Below are positions 1 through 7,799 of a DNA stretch of 64,000 nt, one piece after another (the first letter of the stretch is position 1; the number at the start of each line of letters is the position of its first letter). The notes beneath the pieces were generated by a model. It saw only the letters and a program-made list of their open reading frames with translations, was not told the origin of the DNA and made no database searches. The position numbers were made by a program, and so were the translations under genes. This DNA is from Lacrimispora saccharolytica. GTDB taxonomy: Bacteria > Bacillota > Clostridia > Lachnospirales > Lachnospiraceae. The stretch spans positions 1 to 64,000 of the forward strand of contig JACJJN010000007.1 of NCBI GenBank assembly GCA_016899975.1. Reading direction: 5' to 3'.

Positions 1-100
1 GGTTCCTCCCATGGTAAAACGTAGGCAGTATTATGAGACTTTGGAGCTGGTGGCATAGTCAGTGATATCCTTGAGAAAAATGTGTCAACTAATCTTGACA
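1..100. other. possible mobile-element junction at the window edge
   Basis: The tape measure reading frame loses its expected sequence at about position 100. The sequence to the left does not continue it in any frame I recognise. Positions 83-100 form a short palindrome with arms TGTCAA and TTGACA. A minus-strand frame beginning with ATG at 56 stays open to the window edge but is too short to name. The simplest reading is an insertion or deletion breakpoint. An insertion-sequence end is possible but unproven because the window stops here. Confidence 0.35.
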
Positions 101-321
101 ATATCAAGCTTCTTTTCTGTATCTCCGATGGCAGCCTGCAGAAGTTCCTGCTTCTGTGCCAAAAGGATGGTATTGGACGGATCCAATTTCAGAAGATTAT
201 TCACATCCCGAAGCTGGCTCTGGGTCTTCTTTATGGAATTGTTCACTGCGGCAAGCGACTTTTCCAGTCCGCTGGTATCGCCGCCGATCTCCACTGTAAT
301 ACCTTTGATCCGGCTCGCCAT
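85..321 (-). pseudogene. phage tail tape measure protein, N-terminal fragment
   Basis: The 78 residues resemble the start of Siphoviridae tape measure proteins. They open with MASRIKGITVEIGGDT and run into a helical stretch ending near EKKLD. Full-length proteins have several hundred to over a thousand residues and set tail length. Here the frame closes at a TGA at 85-87, directly inside a short palindrome, and no continuation is visible. A strong GGAGGTGG ribosome binding site lies just upstream of the ATG, so translation would still start. It lies after the tail chaperone, as expected for phage tail order, but the AlbA-type gene sits between them. I read it as a truncated, non-functional gene; the truncation cause lies at or beyond the window edge. 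Confidence 0.7.
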
Positions 322-349
322 GTGTCACCACCTCCTGAAAATGGACATA

Positions 350-380
350 GAAAAAGCACCTACCATTTCTGATAGATGCC
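350..380 (-). terminator. intrinsic terminator after the AlbA-type regulator
   Basis: On the minus strand, a 10-bp stem (AGCACCTACC at 355-364 against GATAGATGCC at 371-380, with G-U pairs) has a 6-nt loop. It is followed by five T residues. It lies between the stop of the AlbA-type gene and the tape measure start. It closely resembles the hairpin at 7755-7787 that caps the other cargo insertion. Confidence 0.7.
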
Positions 381-408
381 TTGTTTCATTTATTAATTCT
401 TATATCAT

Positions 409-1791
409 TCACTCAAGTACTTTCCAATAACCAGTCTTTTTAGATCCAACCCTTTCCACATATCCATTCTCTTTCAGGAATGTAAGATTGTTTTCCACTG
501 CCGTTTCACTGATTCCCAATATTTGATGCAGTTCACTGGTAGTAATATTCGGATTATCTCTCATTTCCGTGATGATTCTTTGCCTTCTTGCATTTAATCC
601 TTTTTTATTCCCCACCTTATTCCCAACTTTATTCCCAACCTTTTTTATATGATGCAGCGGGATCGTGACAACGATTGAATTTTCTCTGAAAGTAAATGCT
701 TCCCTTCCATAAGTCTCAATGATCTTAGGCACGCCGCGGCCTGATTTTTCACTGATATGCAGCTGCAAAAAGATTTCTGATAGCTTTTCATTTACCGGAA
801 CCGATTCTCCCAGGAAAAATCCCTCCATTGTCTGTGCCGGCGGCAGTGTCCCTCTGGATAAAATTTCTATCCTGTCTGAAAACACAGAAATCATTGGCTC
901 ATTTCCGCTTACCCACAGATTATGCAAAACTGCATTTATAATTGCTTCTCTAAAGGCTTTGTTATCAAACAACGGTGTTTCCGGACGTTCCACTACCCGC
1001 TCACTTTCATCTGTCTGGATCAGATTCAATACATCTGCATATCTTAAAACTTCATCCAACGTATAGAGCAGACAGTTATTGCCAAATTCTCTTACAGAGA
1101 ATAAATTAGAGCCTTTCGTTTCTCCCTCAAAAATCGAAACTCTTAGTGGAAAATGCGAATTATCCGAAAGCAGCTGTGCCAACAGATTATATTCTCCGTT
1201 TTTATTTCTCAAGCCGAGATTTTTCTCAAAAGTTTTTTCATTTAAAACAATCCCTTTTGAGCCATAATACCCAAACAGTTTAGAAAACGTCAGTTCCTGG
1301 TATTTTGCCGCCAGAGTTTCAATGGTTTCCACTCTTCCATCCAGAATTTTAAACAGCTGGATCTCTCTTTTCGGATAATCCTTCAAATTGGCTTTGGACG
1401 AACCAATGCGGATGTATCGCTTTTCTTTAAAAGCTGTCGGGATCTCTTCTGCTGCAGGAATGACCAGAACAACAACTCTTTTATCATCTATAACTGCTTC
1501 CTCGAACGAAAAATTAATACTCGGAGATAAATTTCTCGCCAAAAAGTTCTGATAGGGTTCTTTATTGTAGTCCCCATATTGATTGAATGTTGTACCTACA
1601 ACCTCATGGGTTTCATCATTTACGCCCCACACAAAATAAGCTTGAGCTTTATAATGAAATGCGGCTGCATTTGAAAGTGCTGAAACATATTCGCCCAGCA
1701 CCTCCGGCTGAAACCAGTTTTCTTTAAATTCAAACCATTCCTGTTCGTCATCATATGCACATAAATCCAAGACTAATTTTTCGATATTCAT
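409..1791 (-). CDS. Schlafen/AlbA_2-type ATP-binding regulator with winged-helix tail
   Basis: The 460-residue protein has three parts. Residues about 15-135 look like an AlbA_2 (Schlafen-like) domain. Residues about 240-380 look like a GHKL ATPase of the HATPase_c_4 type, with the N-box-like FREAIINAVLHN and a later SGRGVPKI motif. The C-terminal 55 residues are a winged helix. A linker at about residues 384-395 repeats KVGN three times. Such proteins are usually called transcriptional regulators or ATP-binding proteins; their targets are mostly unknown. It sits between phage tail genes with its own promoter and terminator, the layout of a phage moron. The 12-bp coding repeat of the linker is also found, as an inverted pair, around its own promoter, which suggests autoregulation. 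The start follows a GGATGAAG ribosome binding site. Confidence 0.8.
   Translation of the reverse strand: MNIEKLVLDLCAYDDEQEWFEFKENWFQPEVLGEYVSALSNAAAFHYKAQAYFVWGVNDETHEVVGTTFNQYGDYNKEPYQNFLARNLSPSINFSFEEAVIDDKRVVVLVIPAAEEIPTAFKEKRYIRIGSSKANLKDYPKREIQLFKILDGRVETIETLAAKYQELTFSKLFGYYGSKGIVLNEKTFEKNLGLRNKNGEYNLLAQLLSDNSHFPLRVSIFEGETKGSNLFSVREFGNNCLLYTLDEVLRYADVLNLIQTDESERVVERPETPLFDNKAFREAIINAVLHNLWVSGNEPMISVFSDRIEILSRGTLPPAQTMEGFFLGESVPVNEKLSEIFLQLHISEKSGRGVPKIIETYGREAFTFRENSIVVTIPLHHIKKVGNKVGNKVGNKKGLNARRQRIITEMRDNPNITTSELHQILGISETAVENNLTFLKENGYVERVGSKKTGYWKVLE
606..641 (-). repeat. three 12-bp coding repeats matching the promoter repeat
   Basis: Three consecutive 12-bp units (TATTCCCCACCT, TATTCCCAACTT, TATTCCCAACCT on the plus strand) encode the KVGN linker of the AlbA-type regulator. 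Positions 619-638 are identical over 20 bases to the reverse complement of 1844-1863 in the promoter. The repeat may therefore act as DNA as well as coding for a linker. Confidence 0.85.
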
Positions 1792-1805
1792 TATTCTTCA
1801 TCCTT

Positions 1806-1863
1806 TTCCCAACTTTTATTCCCAACATTAATACTATAACACATTGGGAATAAAGTTGGGAAT
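1806..1863. promoter_or_regulatory. inverted repeat operator bracketing the regulator promoter
   Basis: Two arms each hold two TTCCCAA half-sites: 1806-1826 in one orientation and 1844-1863 in the other. Between them on the minus strand is a TATAGT -10 hexamer (1833-1838). One arm covers the -35 area and the other runs into the ribosome binding site of the gene starting at 1791. This is the layout of a repressor operator. Self-binding by the encoded winged helix is inferred. Confidence 0.65.
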
Positions 1864-1891
1864 ATTTTATGCATTTATCAAAAAATTATTC

Positions 1892-2056
1892 CTAAAACTT
1901 ATCAAAATCCTCCTGCGTTGCCACCACCGCATACTTATGCTCATCGTTCCGGCTCTCCACATACATATCATTCACCATCCCGATGGTCAAAAGATCCAGA
2001 TCCCGGATGGACAGCCCCAGCTGCACGCACCGCAGGAGGAACAGCGGCGTTGTCAT
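1892..2056 (-). CDS. tail assembly chaperone, frameshift extension (T part)
   Basis: This 54-residue frame begins with ATG overlapping the stop of the upstream chaperone gene (ATGA). It lies in the -1 frame relative to that gene. Residues such as TPLFLLRCVQLG and DLDLLTIGMVNDMY match the second part of tail chaperones in phages of Clostridia. It is most likely made as a fusion to the upstream protein by -1 slippage at 2077-2088. The in-frame extension before the ATG reads KKLRPTDRE, which fits known fusion proteins. Independent translation from the ATG cannot be excluded. The gpG and gpGT forms help assemble the tape measure in lambda-like tails. Confidence 0.7.
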   Translation of the reverse strand: MTTPLFLLRCVQLGLSIRDLDLLTIGMVNDMYVESRNDEHKYAVVATQEDFDKF

Positions 2057-2430
2057 TTCCCGGTCAGTCGGGCGAAGTTTTTTTTAGCCTGCACATCCGT
2101 CCGGGTGTTCAGCCCCCACAGCTCAATGATCTGGGGCAGCACCTGATAGATGGAAAAGGTGTTGAACCCATCCAGCCATTCCTCCGGCGTATCCGGGATG
2201 GATGGGTCGGCGTGCTTCGCCATGACATAGGCGATGTTCTCAAACATTTCCAAAGAGAATAGATCCAGATTGGAATTCTCCGGGTCATTCTTGTCGATCC
2301 CCTTTTCCAGATCCCGCAGGTCTTTATAGATATCCCGGTGAAACCGCATCCGGTAGATCCGGGGGATGGCAGCGGAGGCCTTAAAAGCGACCTCCTGCCC
2401 GTCAATCATGATATTCTGTTTCATGCTCAT
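2053..2430 (-). CDS. phage tail assembly chaperone (G part)
   Basis: The 125-residue protein begins MSMKQNIMIDGQEV and is rich in helices. It lies directly after the tail tube gene, overlapping it by 4 nt, and before the tape measure, which is where lambda gpG-type chaperones sit. The C-terminal codons contain a run of eight A residues, a typical slippery site. The family keeps the tape measure soluble while the tail tube polymerises around it. Family assignment rests on position, size and the frameshift signal, supported by general similarity to Gram-positive phage chaperones. Confidence 0.75.
   Translation of the reverse strand: MSMKQNIMIDGQEVAFKASAAIPRIYRMRFHRDIYKDLRDLEKGIDKNDPENSNLDLFSLEMFENIAYVMAKHADPSIPDTPEEWLDGFNTFSIYQVLPQIIELWGLNTRTDVQAKKNFARLTGK
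2077..2088 (-). promoter_or_regulatory. -1 ribosomal frameshift slippery site
   Basis: The minus strand reads GCTAAAAAAAAC, in zero frame GCT AAA AAA AAC. This gives the slippery heptamer A AAA AAC. Slipping back one base enters the frame of 1892-2056 without meeting a stop and yields one continuous chaperone fusion ending at 1892. Confidence 0.75.
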
Positions 2431-3065
2431 AAGGTCTCCCCTCCTGTCTCATCGTCCGTACCCTGCTGGCCGGACTGCTGCGTCCCGGAGGTATCCGGCG
2501 TCACCTCCGGCAGATACACCGCTGTATACCATCCCGTATAAACCGTATCCGTAGTGCTGTCCCCGGTACGGGCTTTCACATACCCATTGGCCAGGGGTGC
2601 CGCCGTGATGGCCAGCGTTTCCGTCTGTACCTCGATCTCTTCCTCATTGGTCGCGGACTCGATGTTGGGCCTGGCCGCAGAGCAGTTATACAGCACATGG
2701 CGGATCTTTTTCACATCCCCGTCAAACTCAAAGAGCAGGGCAAAGTTCGCTGTTTCCACATTGGCGCTCTCCACCAGCACGCTGTTGTCATCCAGAGATT
2801 CCTTCAGCACATCCGTCCGGAAACTCTCCGGCACCATGGCCAGTTCCAGATCCCCTTCATAGCCCATGTTGTTGGAGATCGTATAATAAGCATACCCATC
2901 CGCGTAAAAGTTGGACGGCTCGCCGTTTGGCTCCAAAGACAGGGATACCGCTCCTGGCATAGCCACCGGCGTCCCAAAGGTCACCTCCCCGTCATCGTCC
3001 ACCGCAATCAATGCGTAATGCACATTGCAAATATTAAATTTTACTTTATTCTTCTTTGTAGACAT
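2427..3065 (-). CDS. phage major tail tube protein
   Basis: The 212-residue protein resembles the phi13/HK97-type major tail protein of Firmicute phages. It has beta-rich sequence, a central SNFYADGYAYYTISNNMGYE region and an acidic Gly/Thr-rich tail. It would polymerise into the tube of a non-contractile tail. It sits between the tail completion protein at 3046-3387 and the tail chaperone, overlapping both neighbours slightly, so the genes are translationally coupled. No sheath gene is seen, which supports a siphovirus. Confidence 0.82.
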   Translation of the reverse strand: MSTKKNKVKFNICNVHYALIAVDDDGEVTFGTPVAMPGAVSLSLEPNGEPSNFYADGYAYYTISNNMGYEGDLELAMVPESFRTDVLKESLDDNSVLVESANVETANFALLFEFDGDVKKIRHVLYNCSAARPNIESATNEEEIEVQTETLAITAAPLANGYVKARTGDSTTDTVYTGWYTAVYLPEVTPDTSGTQQSGQQGTDDETGGETL

Positions 3066-3387
3066 TTCCTACTCCCTCCATCTCAAAAGAGTACAGAACC
3101 TCATACAGCTTTTCGCTTTCGATCCAGGTTTCCGTCTTGTTATAAAAAACTCCTGCCGCATCCAGCGCATCCTCCATCTTCCTCTCCGCAGCTAAATCCT
3201 TCTGGTCCGTATATAATTCCACCCGCACCTCGCTGATCCGGTAATAGACCTTTCCATCCGCAGAAAAGTTATCGCTCCCCGGCAGCAGGTAACAAAGAAA
3301 TGGCGGATCCGGCGCTTCCCCTTCCGCGAAATGGTCATAGGCATAGGGGAAGCCGGCGCTTTTCAAAATATCCAGAAATTTATCCAT
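3046..3387 (-). CDS. phage tail terminator / minor capsid-like protein
   Basis: The 113-residue protein opens MDKFLDILKSAGFPYAYDHF and contains PPFLCYLLPGSDNF. This matches small phage proteins placed between the HK97 gp10-like protein and the tail tube gene. Such proteins cap the tail or join it to the head. It overlaps the tail tube gene by 20 nt and the gp10-like gene by 8 nt. The function is assigned mainly from gene order and size. Confidence 0.65.
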   Translation of the reverse strand: MDKFLDILKSAGFPYAYDHFAEGEAPDPPFLCYLLPGSDNFSADGKVYYRISEVRVELYTDQKDLAAERKMEDALDAAGVFYNKTETWIESEKLYEVLYSFEMEGVGNVYKEE

Positions 3388-3769
3388 GCCTCAGGCTCCT
3401 TTCAATCTCGTCTTCCATCTGCCGGATTCCCTTCTCCTCCGCCGGGGCGATATGGGCTTTGCCCTCCACCCGTCCGCCGCCCCGCTTTGCGTGGCCATAC
3501 TCCAACAGATGGGCCAGCTGGTAGCGGTTTTTGGAATGAACCGTCAGCGTCAGGCTGGAGGAAGTTTCTTTTGTTTTCTTCACCGCCCAGCTTTTGGCAT
3601 AGTCCCCGGTATCCTTCGGGGCGTTGGCACGGATCTCCTTTCTTACCGTCTCCCCGGCATTCCGGACCGCCTGTTTCACATCCTCGGCAGCCAGATCCGC
3701 GTATTCCTCCAAAGTCTCCATAACAGCGTCCGCCAGTTCCCCAATCCGCACGGTCTGTCCCATAGTCAC
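3380..3769 (-). CDS. HK97 gp10-like tail component
   Basis: The 129-residue protein has the family pattern of HK97 gp10: an N-terminal helix, then APKDTGDYAKSWAVK, then YQLAHLLEYGHAKRGGG. It is a head-tail joining or minor tail component. It overlaps the closure protein gene upstream by 4 nt and the next gene by 8 nt, so it lies in a tight structural operon. All motifs are visible in the translation. Confidence 0.82.
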   Translation of the reverse strand: MTMGQTVRIGELADAVMETLEEYADLAAEDVKQAVRNAGETVRKEIRANAPKDTGDYAKSWAVKKTKETSSSLTLTVHSKNRYQLAHLLEYGHAKRGGGRVEGKAHIAPAEEKGIRQMEDEIERSLRHG

Positions 3770-4098
3770 CGCCTCGCTTTCTCACATCGGAACTTCAGCG
3801 CTTTCTTTCTATAGTTCATGTGGTCCACAGCCGCGACGTTGTAGATTTCCCCTTGAAACAGGATACGGAACCCGTCCGCCGTTACCTCTGCCGCCTGTTT
3901 ACAAAAACGGACAGTAAAGGCAATGTCAGATTCCGCAACCGTCAATCCGGCTGCTGTCTTTTCCTGCCCGCCTTCACCGCTGACTGTGGCATGACAGGTA
4001 TAATAATCCTCCCAGACATTCCTTCGGTTTCCGATATCGTCCACAGCTACGGAGTTTTTCTGGAAGGTCACTTTCACATTCAGAAGAGCGATCTCCAT
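3766..4098 (-). CDS. phage head closure (head-tail adaptor) protein
   Basis: The 110-residue beta-rich protein has the pattern of SPP1 gp16-like head closure proteins, ending GEIYNVAAVDHMNYRKKALK. These proteins plug the portal after DNA packaging and provide the docking site for the tail. It lies between the gp6-like connector and the gp10-like gene, with coupled start and stop codons on both sides. Confidence 0.75.
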   Translation of the reverse strand: MEIALLNVKVTFQKNSVAVDDIGNRRNVWEDYYTCHATVSGEGGQEKTAAGLTVAESDIAFTVRFCKQAAEVTADGFRILFQGEIYNVAAVDHMNYRKKALKFRCEKARR

Positions 4099-4373
4099 CA
4101 GAACGCCTCCTTCCGGCTTCCAAAGAGCAGGGAGCGCAGCGTCAGGACCAGGGCATGGTGGTCAGCTTCCTCCCGGTGTTCATACAGATAGGCCACGGTA
4201 TACATCACCGCCGTTTTCCCATTTTCTGCCTCCTGCAGGCCGCTTTCCTCGTCTGTCCGCAGGATATCCATACACATCCGCTCCGCTGACGCCAAAAGCG
4301 TGGTGATCAGCCCATCGTCTTCATCGTCATTCACCCGGAGATAATTTTTCATTTCTTCCAGCGTCACCAGCAT
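4098..4373 (-). CDS. phage head-tail connector, gp6-like
   Basis: I start this 91-residue protein at MLVTLEEMKNYLRV because an AGGAAGGGGG ribosome binding site lies just before that ATG. The frame stays open 13 codons further upstream. It matches the short helical gp6/gp15-type connectors (residues YLRVNDDEDDGLITTLLASA) that ring the portal. It follows the major capsid gene as usual in HK97-type modules. Confidence 0.78.
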   Translation of the reverse strand: MLVTLEEMKNYLRVNDDEDDGLITTLLASAERMCMDILRTDEESGLQEAENGKTAVMYTVAYLYEHREEADHHALVLTLRSLLFGSRKEAF

Positions 4374-4447
4374 CCCATTGCCCCCTTCCTGGTTAGCGGC
4401 GGCTCCCCGCATCTGGGGATGCCGCCCGCTTTTTCACATCAGATAGC

Positions 4448-5653
4448 TCAGGCGCTGGCCTTCTGCGCCAGTACCTTCACCGCCTCGGACAGCACCAGCT
4501 TCCCGTCCACCCTCTGGGAACCAAGGAAGCCCACCTGGCCGTTGGCGGCATACAGTTCGTTCAGCCGCTTGAAGGAACGTCCCTGCCGGTCCGCGATCCA
4601 GTAATAGCTGAAATCACCGAAGGCAATGGTCTTCGCCCCCGCCGCGATCACCGGCATATAGGCGGAGGTCTTCACCGGCCTGCCAAGCAGGGTATCCGGC
4701 GTACCAGCCGTCAAAGATGGCTGCCACAAGTACTGTCCCGTGGAATCCTTCAGTTTCCGCACCGCCTTGATGGTGGAATCGTTCAGCACCCATACCGCCT
4801 TTTTCCGGTAGGGGGATTTCAGGGAATAAAACAGGTCCATCAGTTCATCCGCCGTAATAGCCGTAGAGGACGCCGCCGTCACCCCGGTCTCCGCCCCGCC
4901 GGTGGCTGCCAGCACACCCAAAGGCTTCCCGGAGCCGTCCCCGGTAAAGAAGGCCTCTTCCTCCTTCGCCCCGATCCGGCGGGCAAATTCCTTCGCGATA
5001 TAGGATTCCAGGTCAAAGACGCTGTCATTGAGAAGTTCCTCGGATACCTTGATCATGGTACCTACCTTATAAGCCCCGATGGATACCTGCCCGAAGGAAT
5101 CATCGCTCTCCGTGTACGCCCCTTCCTCATCGATCCAGGAGGCCGTCCCTTTTGTCGCCACCACCGGGATCTTCCTGTCGCCGCTGGAAGTACGGATCAC
5201 GTTTGCCAGCTGGCGGAACACGTTTTCCTCTTCCAGGGCTTCCACCAGGGTACGCTCATACTCATCCGGCACCAGGTACCCGCCCTCGGAATCCGTCCCT
5301 TCCTCCAAAGCGTTGACCACGCCGGGAAGCGGCACCTTGGAGCGCATGGCATTCCAGAAGTTCGTCCTGTATTCCTCCGAAGCGCGGCCGGTCTTTTCCT
5401 TTCCCGCGCCGCCGGATGCCGGGCGCCCGGTCAGGGGCGTATTCACCGGCTGGGACAGTTCCCTCTCAAAGGCTTCCTGCCGCTCCATCCGGGCGATCTC
5501 TTTCCCCAGATCCGTGATCTCCTGCTCCATGCGGGTATAGGCGGCGTCATCTTCCGCAGACAGCACACCTTTTTCATTCCTGTGGGAATCCAGAAAGGCC
5601 TTCGCTGCCTCCCACGCCTTCGCCCTCTTTTCTCTCAGTTCTAAAATCGTCAT
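4448..5653 (-). CDS. HK97-type major capsid protein
   Basis: The protein has an N-terminal coiled coil of about 100 residues (the delta scaffold) that would be cut off by the prohead protease. The capsid fold follows, with motifs such as EGGYLVPDEYE, SSGDRKIPVV and FTGDGSGKPLG. I place the start at the ATG at 5653 because a GAGGAGG site lies 8 nt upstream; another ATG two codons earlier is too close to it. About 401 residues is normal for an HK97-fold capsid protein. The protease gene ends just upstream. Confidence 0.9.
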   Translation of the reverse strand: MTILELREKRAKAWEAAKAFLDSHRNEKGVLSAEDDAAYTRMEQEITDLGKEIARMERQEAFERELSQPVNTPLTGRPASGGAGKEKTGRASEEYRTNFWNAMRSKVPLPGVVNALEEGTDSEGGYLVPDEYERTLVEALEEENVFRQLANVIRTSSGDRKIPVVATKGTASWIDEEGAYTESDDSFGQVSIGAYKVGTMIKVSEELLNDSVFDLESYIAKEFARRIGAKEEEAFFTGDGSGKPLGVLAATGGAETGVTAASSTAITADELMDLFYSLKSPYRKKAVWVLNDSTIKAVRKLKDSTGQYLWQPSLTAGTPDTLLGRPVKTSAYMPVIAAGAKTIAFGDFSYYWIADRQGRSFKRLNELYAANGQVGFLGSQRVDGKLVLSEAVKVLAQKASA

Positions 5654-5667
5654 CGTCATATCCTCCT

Positions 5668-6408
5668 CTAATTCTTCAATAAATTCAGCCGCTCGTAGAG
5701 ACTGTCTACGCTGCGGCCCATCGGTTCGGTTTTCGGTTTTGTCCTGCACTTTGCCGCGATCTTATCCATTAAGGAATTGACCGCGGCTGCTTCGGAATAA
5801 AGCATGGATACCGCGGGCGGTTCCATGTCATCCGGAACTTCAGAACGTTTCAGGATCCCATCGGCAAAGCCCAGTTCCACTGCTTTCCCGGCGTCCATCC
5901 AGGTCTCCGCGTCCATCATGTGGGACAGCTTCGCCCGGGACAGGCCGGTCTTGATCTCATAAGCGTTGATAATGGAATCCTTCACGCTTTCCAGCATCTC
6001 AATGGCCTTCTGCATCTCCCCGGAATTTCCCCAGGCGATGGTCGCCGGGTTATGGATCATCAGCATCCCCACCGGCGAAATCAATACCTTTGTACCCGCC
6101 ATGGCGATCACGCTTGCCGCGGACGCCGCAAGCCCATCGATCTTTACCGTGACATTTCCCTTATAATCCATCAGCATGTTGTAGATCTGGGCCGCGGCCA
6201 CGCAGTCCCCGCCTGGGCTGTTGATCCATACCGTGACATCGCCGCTCCCCGCCATCAGTTCCTCCTTAAAAAGAGCCGGCGTGACTTCATCGTCATACCA
6301 GCTCTCTTCCGCGATGGTCCCATTCAGGAACAGCACCCTCTCAATCCTCTCCTCACCGGAATCCTGATCCCGGATCTTCCTGCTTTTCCAGTTCCAAAAC
6401 TTCTTCAT
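5668..6408 (-). CDS. Clp-type prohead protease
   Basis: The 246-residue protein is a ClpP-like serine protease used for capsid maturation. The nucleophile region reads GLAASAASVIAMAG and the histidine lies in GMLMIHNPATIAWG. The substrate-binding NSPGGDCVAAAQIY element is also present. It overlaps the portal gene stop by one base and precedes the capsid gene. In HK97-type phages with a Clp-type protease, this enzyme trims the capsid delta domain. Confidence 0.9.
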   Translation of the reverse strand: MKKFWNWKSRKIRDQDSGEERIERVLFLNGTIAEESWYDDEVTPALFKEELMAGSGDVTVWINSPGGDCVAAAQIYNMLMDYKGNVTVKIDGLAASAASVIAMAGTKVLISPVGMLMIHNPATIAWGNSGEMQKAIEMLESVKDSIINAYEIKTGLSRAKLSHMMDAETWMDAGKAVELGFADGILKRSEVPDDMEPPAVSMLYSEAAAVNSLMDKIAAKCRTKPKTEPMGRSVDSLYERLNLLKN

Positions 6409-7706
6409 CAGATCTCTACTCCTTTCCCCGCAAAATCATCTGCCCCTGCAGGCATCCCCTGCTGGCCTGTTCCAAACAGCCCGGCATCCGCAAGCTTCGT
6501 CATGTTCCCGTTGATCAGGTACAGATCCCCGCCCTGCTCCGCCGGGATCCGGTCCAGGTTTTCCAGTTCCCGGATATCGTTGGCGCTCATCCAGCCGTTC
6601 TGCCTTGCCGTGGCATATCCGTTCATCCGGCTCTGGTAGGCCCCTCTGAGCAGTCCGTCCACATTGAACTTGATGAAATACTTTGATTTCTCTTCCCTGG
6701 ACAGCAGCGAGCGCACCATGGACTGTTCCCACCGGGACACCCAGGGATCCAGGGTATATTTTACGAATTCCAGGGACTGCTGCTCGATGTTGTTGAAAGA
6801 CGACTTTTCCAGGTCCCCGATCATATGGGGCGGCACCCGGAAGATCCTGGCGATCTCATCCAGCTGGAACTTCCTGGTTTCCAGAAACTGCGCCTGCTCC
6901 GGCGAGATGGAAATGGGTGTGTATTTCATCCCTTCCTCCAGCACTGCCACCTTGTTGGCGTTCCCGCTTCCTCCGAAGGTCCTTTGCCAGCTTTCCCGCA
7001 CCCGGCTGGGATCCTTGATGGTCCCCGGATGCTCCAGCACCCCGGAAGGTGCCGCGCCGTTGGCGAAAAACTTCGCCCCGTATTCCTCGCAGGCCATGGC
7101 CATGCCGATGGCGTTCTTCGCCATAGCAATGGGCGAGTATCCCGCCAGCCCGTCAAATCCCAGACCAGGGATATGCAGCACTTCACAAGGGGACAGCCGG
7201 ACAATGGATCCCTTCATGGTAGGCGCGTCATCGGAATACAGGGTGTACTCGTAGTACAGCTGCCCCTTGTCATCCCTGTCCACATACATCCGGTCCGCCA
7301 TCAGGGGATATAAGGCCACCACCTCGCCCCTTCCGTTCCGGATGATCTGGGCGTAGGCATTGCCCCACAAAAGCAGGTGCGTCATCAGCGTCTCCCGGAA
7401 CACGAAAGACGTCATCTCCGGGTTCGGCTCGTCATGGAGCAAAAAATAAAGCGGATGTTCCACCGCTTTTTCTTTACCGCCATCATCGGTATATCTGTAA
7501 AATTGTAATGGCAGGCTGGCCACCGCCTCCGACAGGATCCTCACGCAGGAGTACACCGCCGTCATCTGCATGGCCGTCCGTTCATTCACCCGCTTCCCGG
7601 ATGTGCTCCCTCCCATAAAGAAGGTATAGCCGCTGCCGGACGTCCGGTCAGACGGCTTGTCACGAGAACGGAATAAACTGCTGAAAAATCCCATAACCGT
7701 CATCAT
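6408..7706 (-). CDS. phage portal protein, HK97 family
   Basis: The 432-residue protein has the HK97 portal pattern: RTAMQMTAVYSCVRILSEAV, HPLYFLLHDEPNPEM, LLLWGNAYAQI and IFRVPPHMIGDL. It forms the dodecameric ring for DNA entry at one capsid vertex. The start could be the ATG pair at 7706 or the ATG at 7694. The initiation region, including its AAAGGATGATG site, is part of a 31-bp perfect tandem duplication (7681-7742). The upstream copy would start an out-of-frame peptide. Confidence 0.9.
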   Translation of the reverse strand: MMTVMGFFSSLFRSRDKPSDRTSGSGYTFFMGGSTSGKRVNERTAMQMTAVYSCVRILSEAVASLPLQFYRYTDDGGKEKAVEHPLYFLLHDEPNPEMTSFVFRETLMTHLLLWGNAYAQIIRNGRGEVVALYPLMADRMYVDRDDKGQLYYEYTLYSDDAPTMKGSIVRLSPCEVLHIPGLGFDGLAGYSPIAMAKNAIGMAMACEEYGAKFFANGAAPSGVLEHPGTIKDPSRVRESWQRTFGGSGNANKVAVLEEGMKYTPISISPEQAQFLETRKFQLDEIARIFRVPPHMIGDLEKSSFNNIEQQSLEFVKYTLDPWVSRWEQSMVRSLLSREEKSKYFIKFNVDGLLRGAYQSRMNGYATARQNGWMSANDIRELENLDRIPAEQGGDLYLINGNMTKLADAGLFGTGQQGMPAGADDFAGKGVEI

Positions 7707-7742
7707 CCTTTCTGAAAAATCCCATAACCGTCATCATCCTTT
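7681..7742. repeat. 31-bp tandem duplication of the portal start region
   Basis: Positions 7681-7711 and 7712-7742 are identical copies of 31 bases. The unit contains the portal ribosome binding site and its start codons. Because 31 is not a multiple of three, the upstream copy starts a short peptide in another frame that overlaps the real gene. Confidence 0.95.
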
Positions 7743-7754
7743 CTGAAAAATGGC

Positions 7755-7787
7755 AAAAGAAAAGCACCTGTCGCCATGACAGATGCT
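7755..7787 (-). terminator. intrinsic terminator after the HxlR gene
   Basis: The minus strand forms a 10-bp stem from 7763-7772 and 7778-7787 with a 5-nt loop. A T-rich tail follows (plus-strand AAAAGAAAA at 7755-7763). It ends the HxlR transcript before the portal gene. Confidence 0.75.
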
Positions 7788-7799
7788 CTGTAAATAAAG

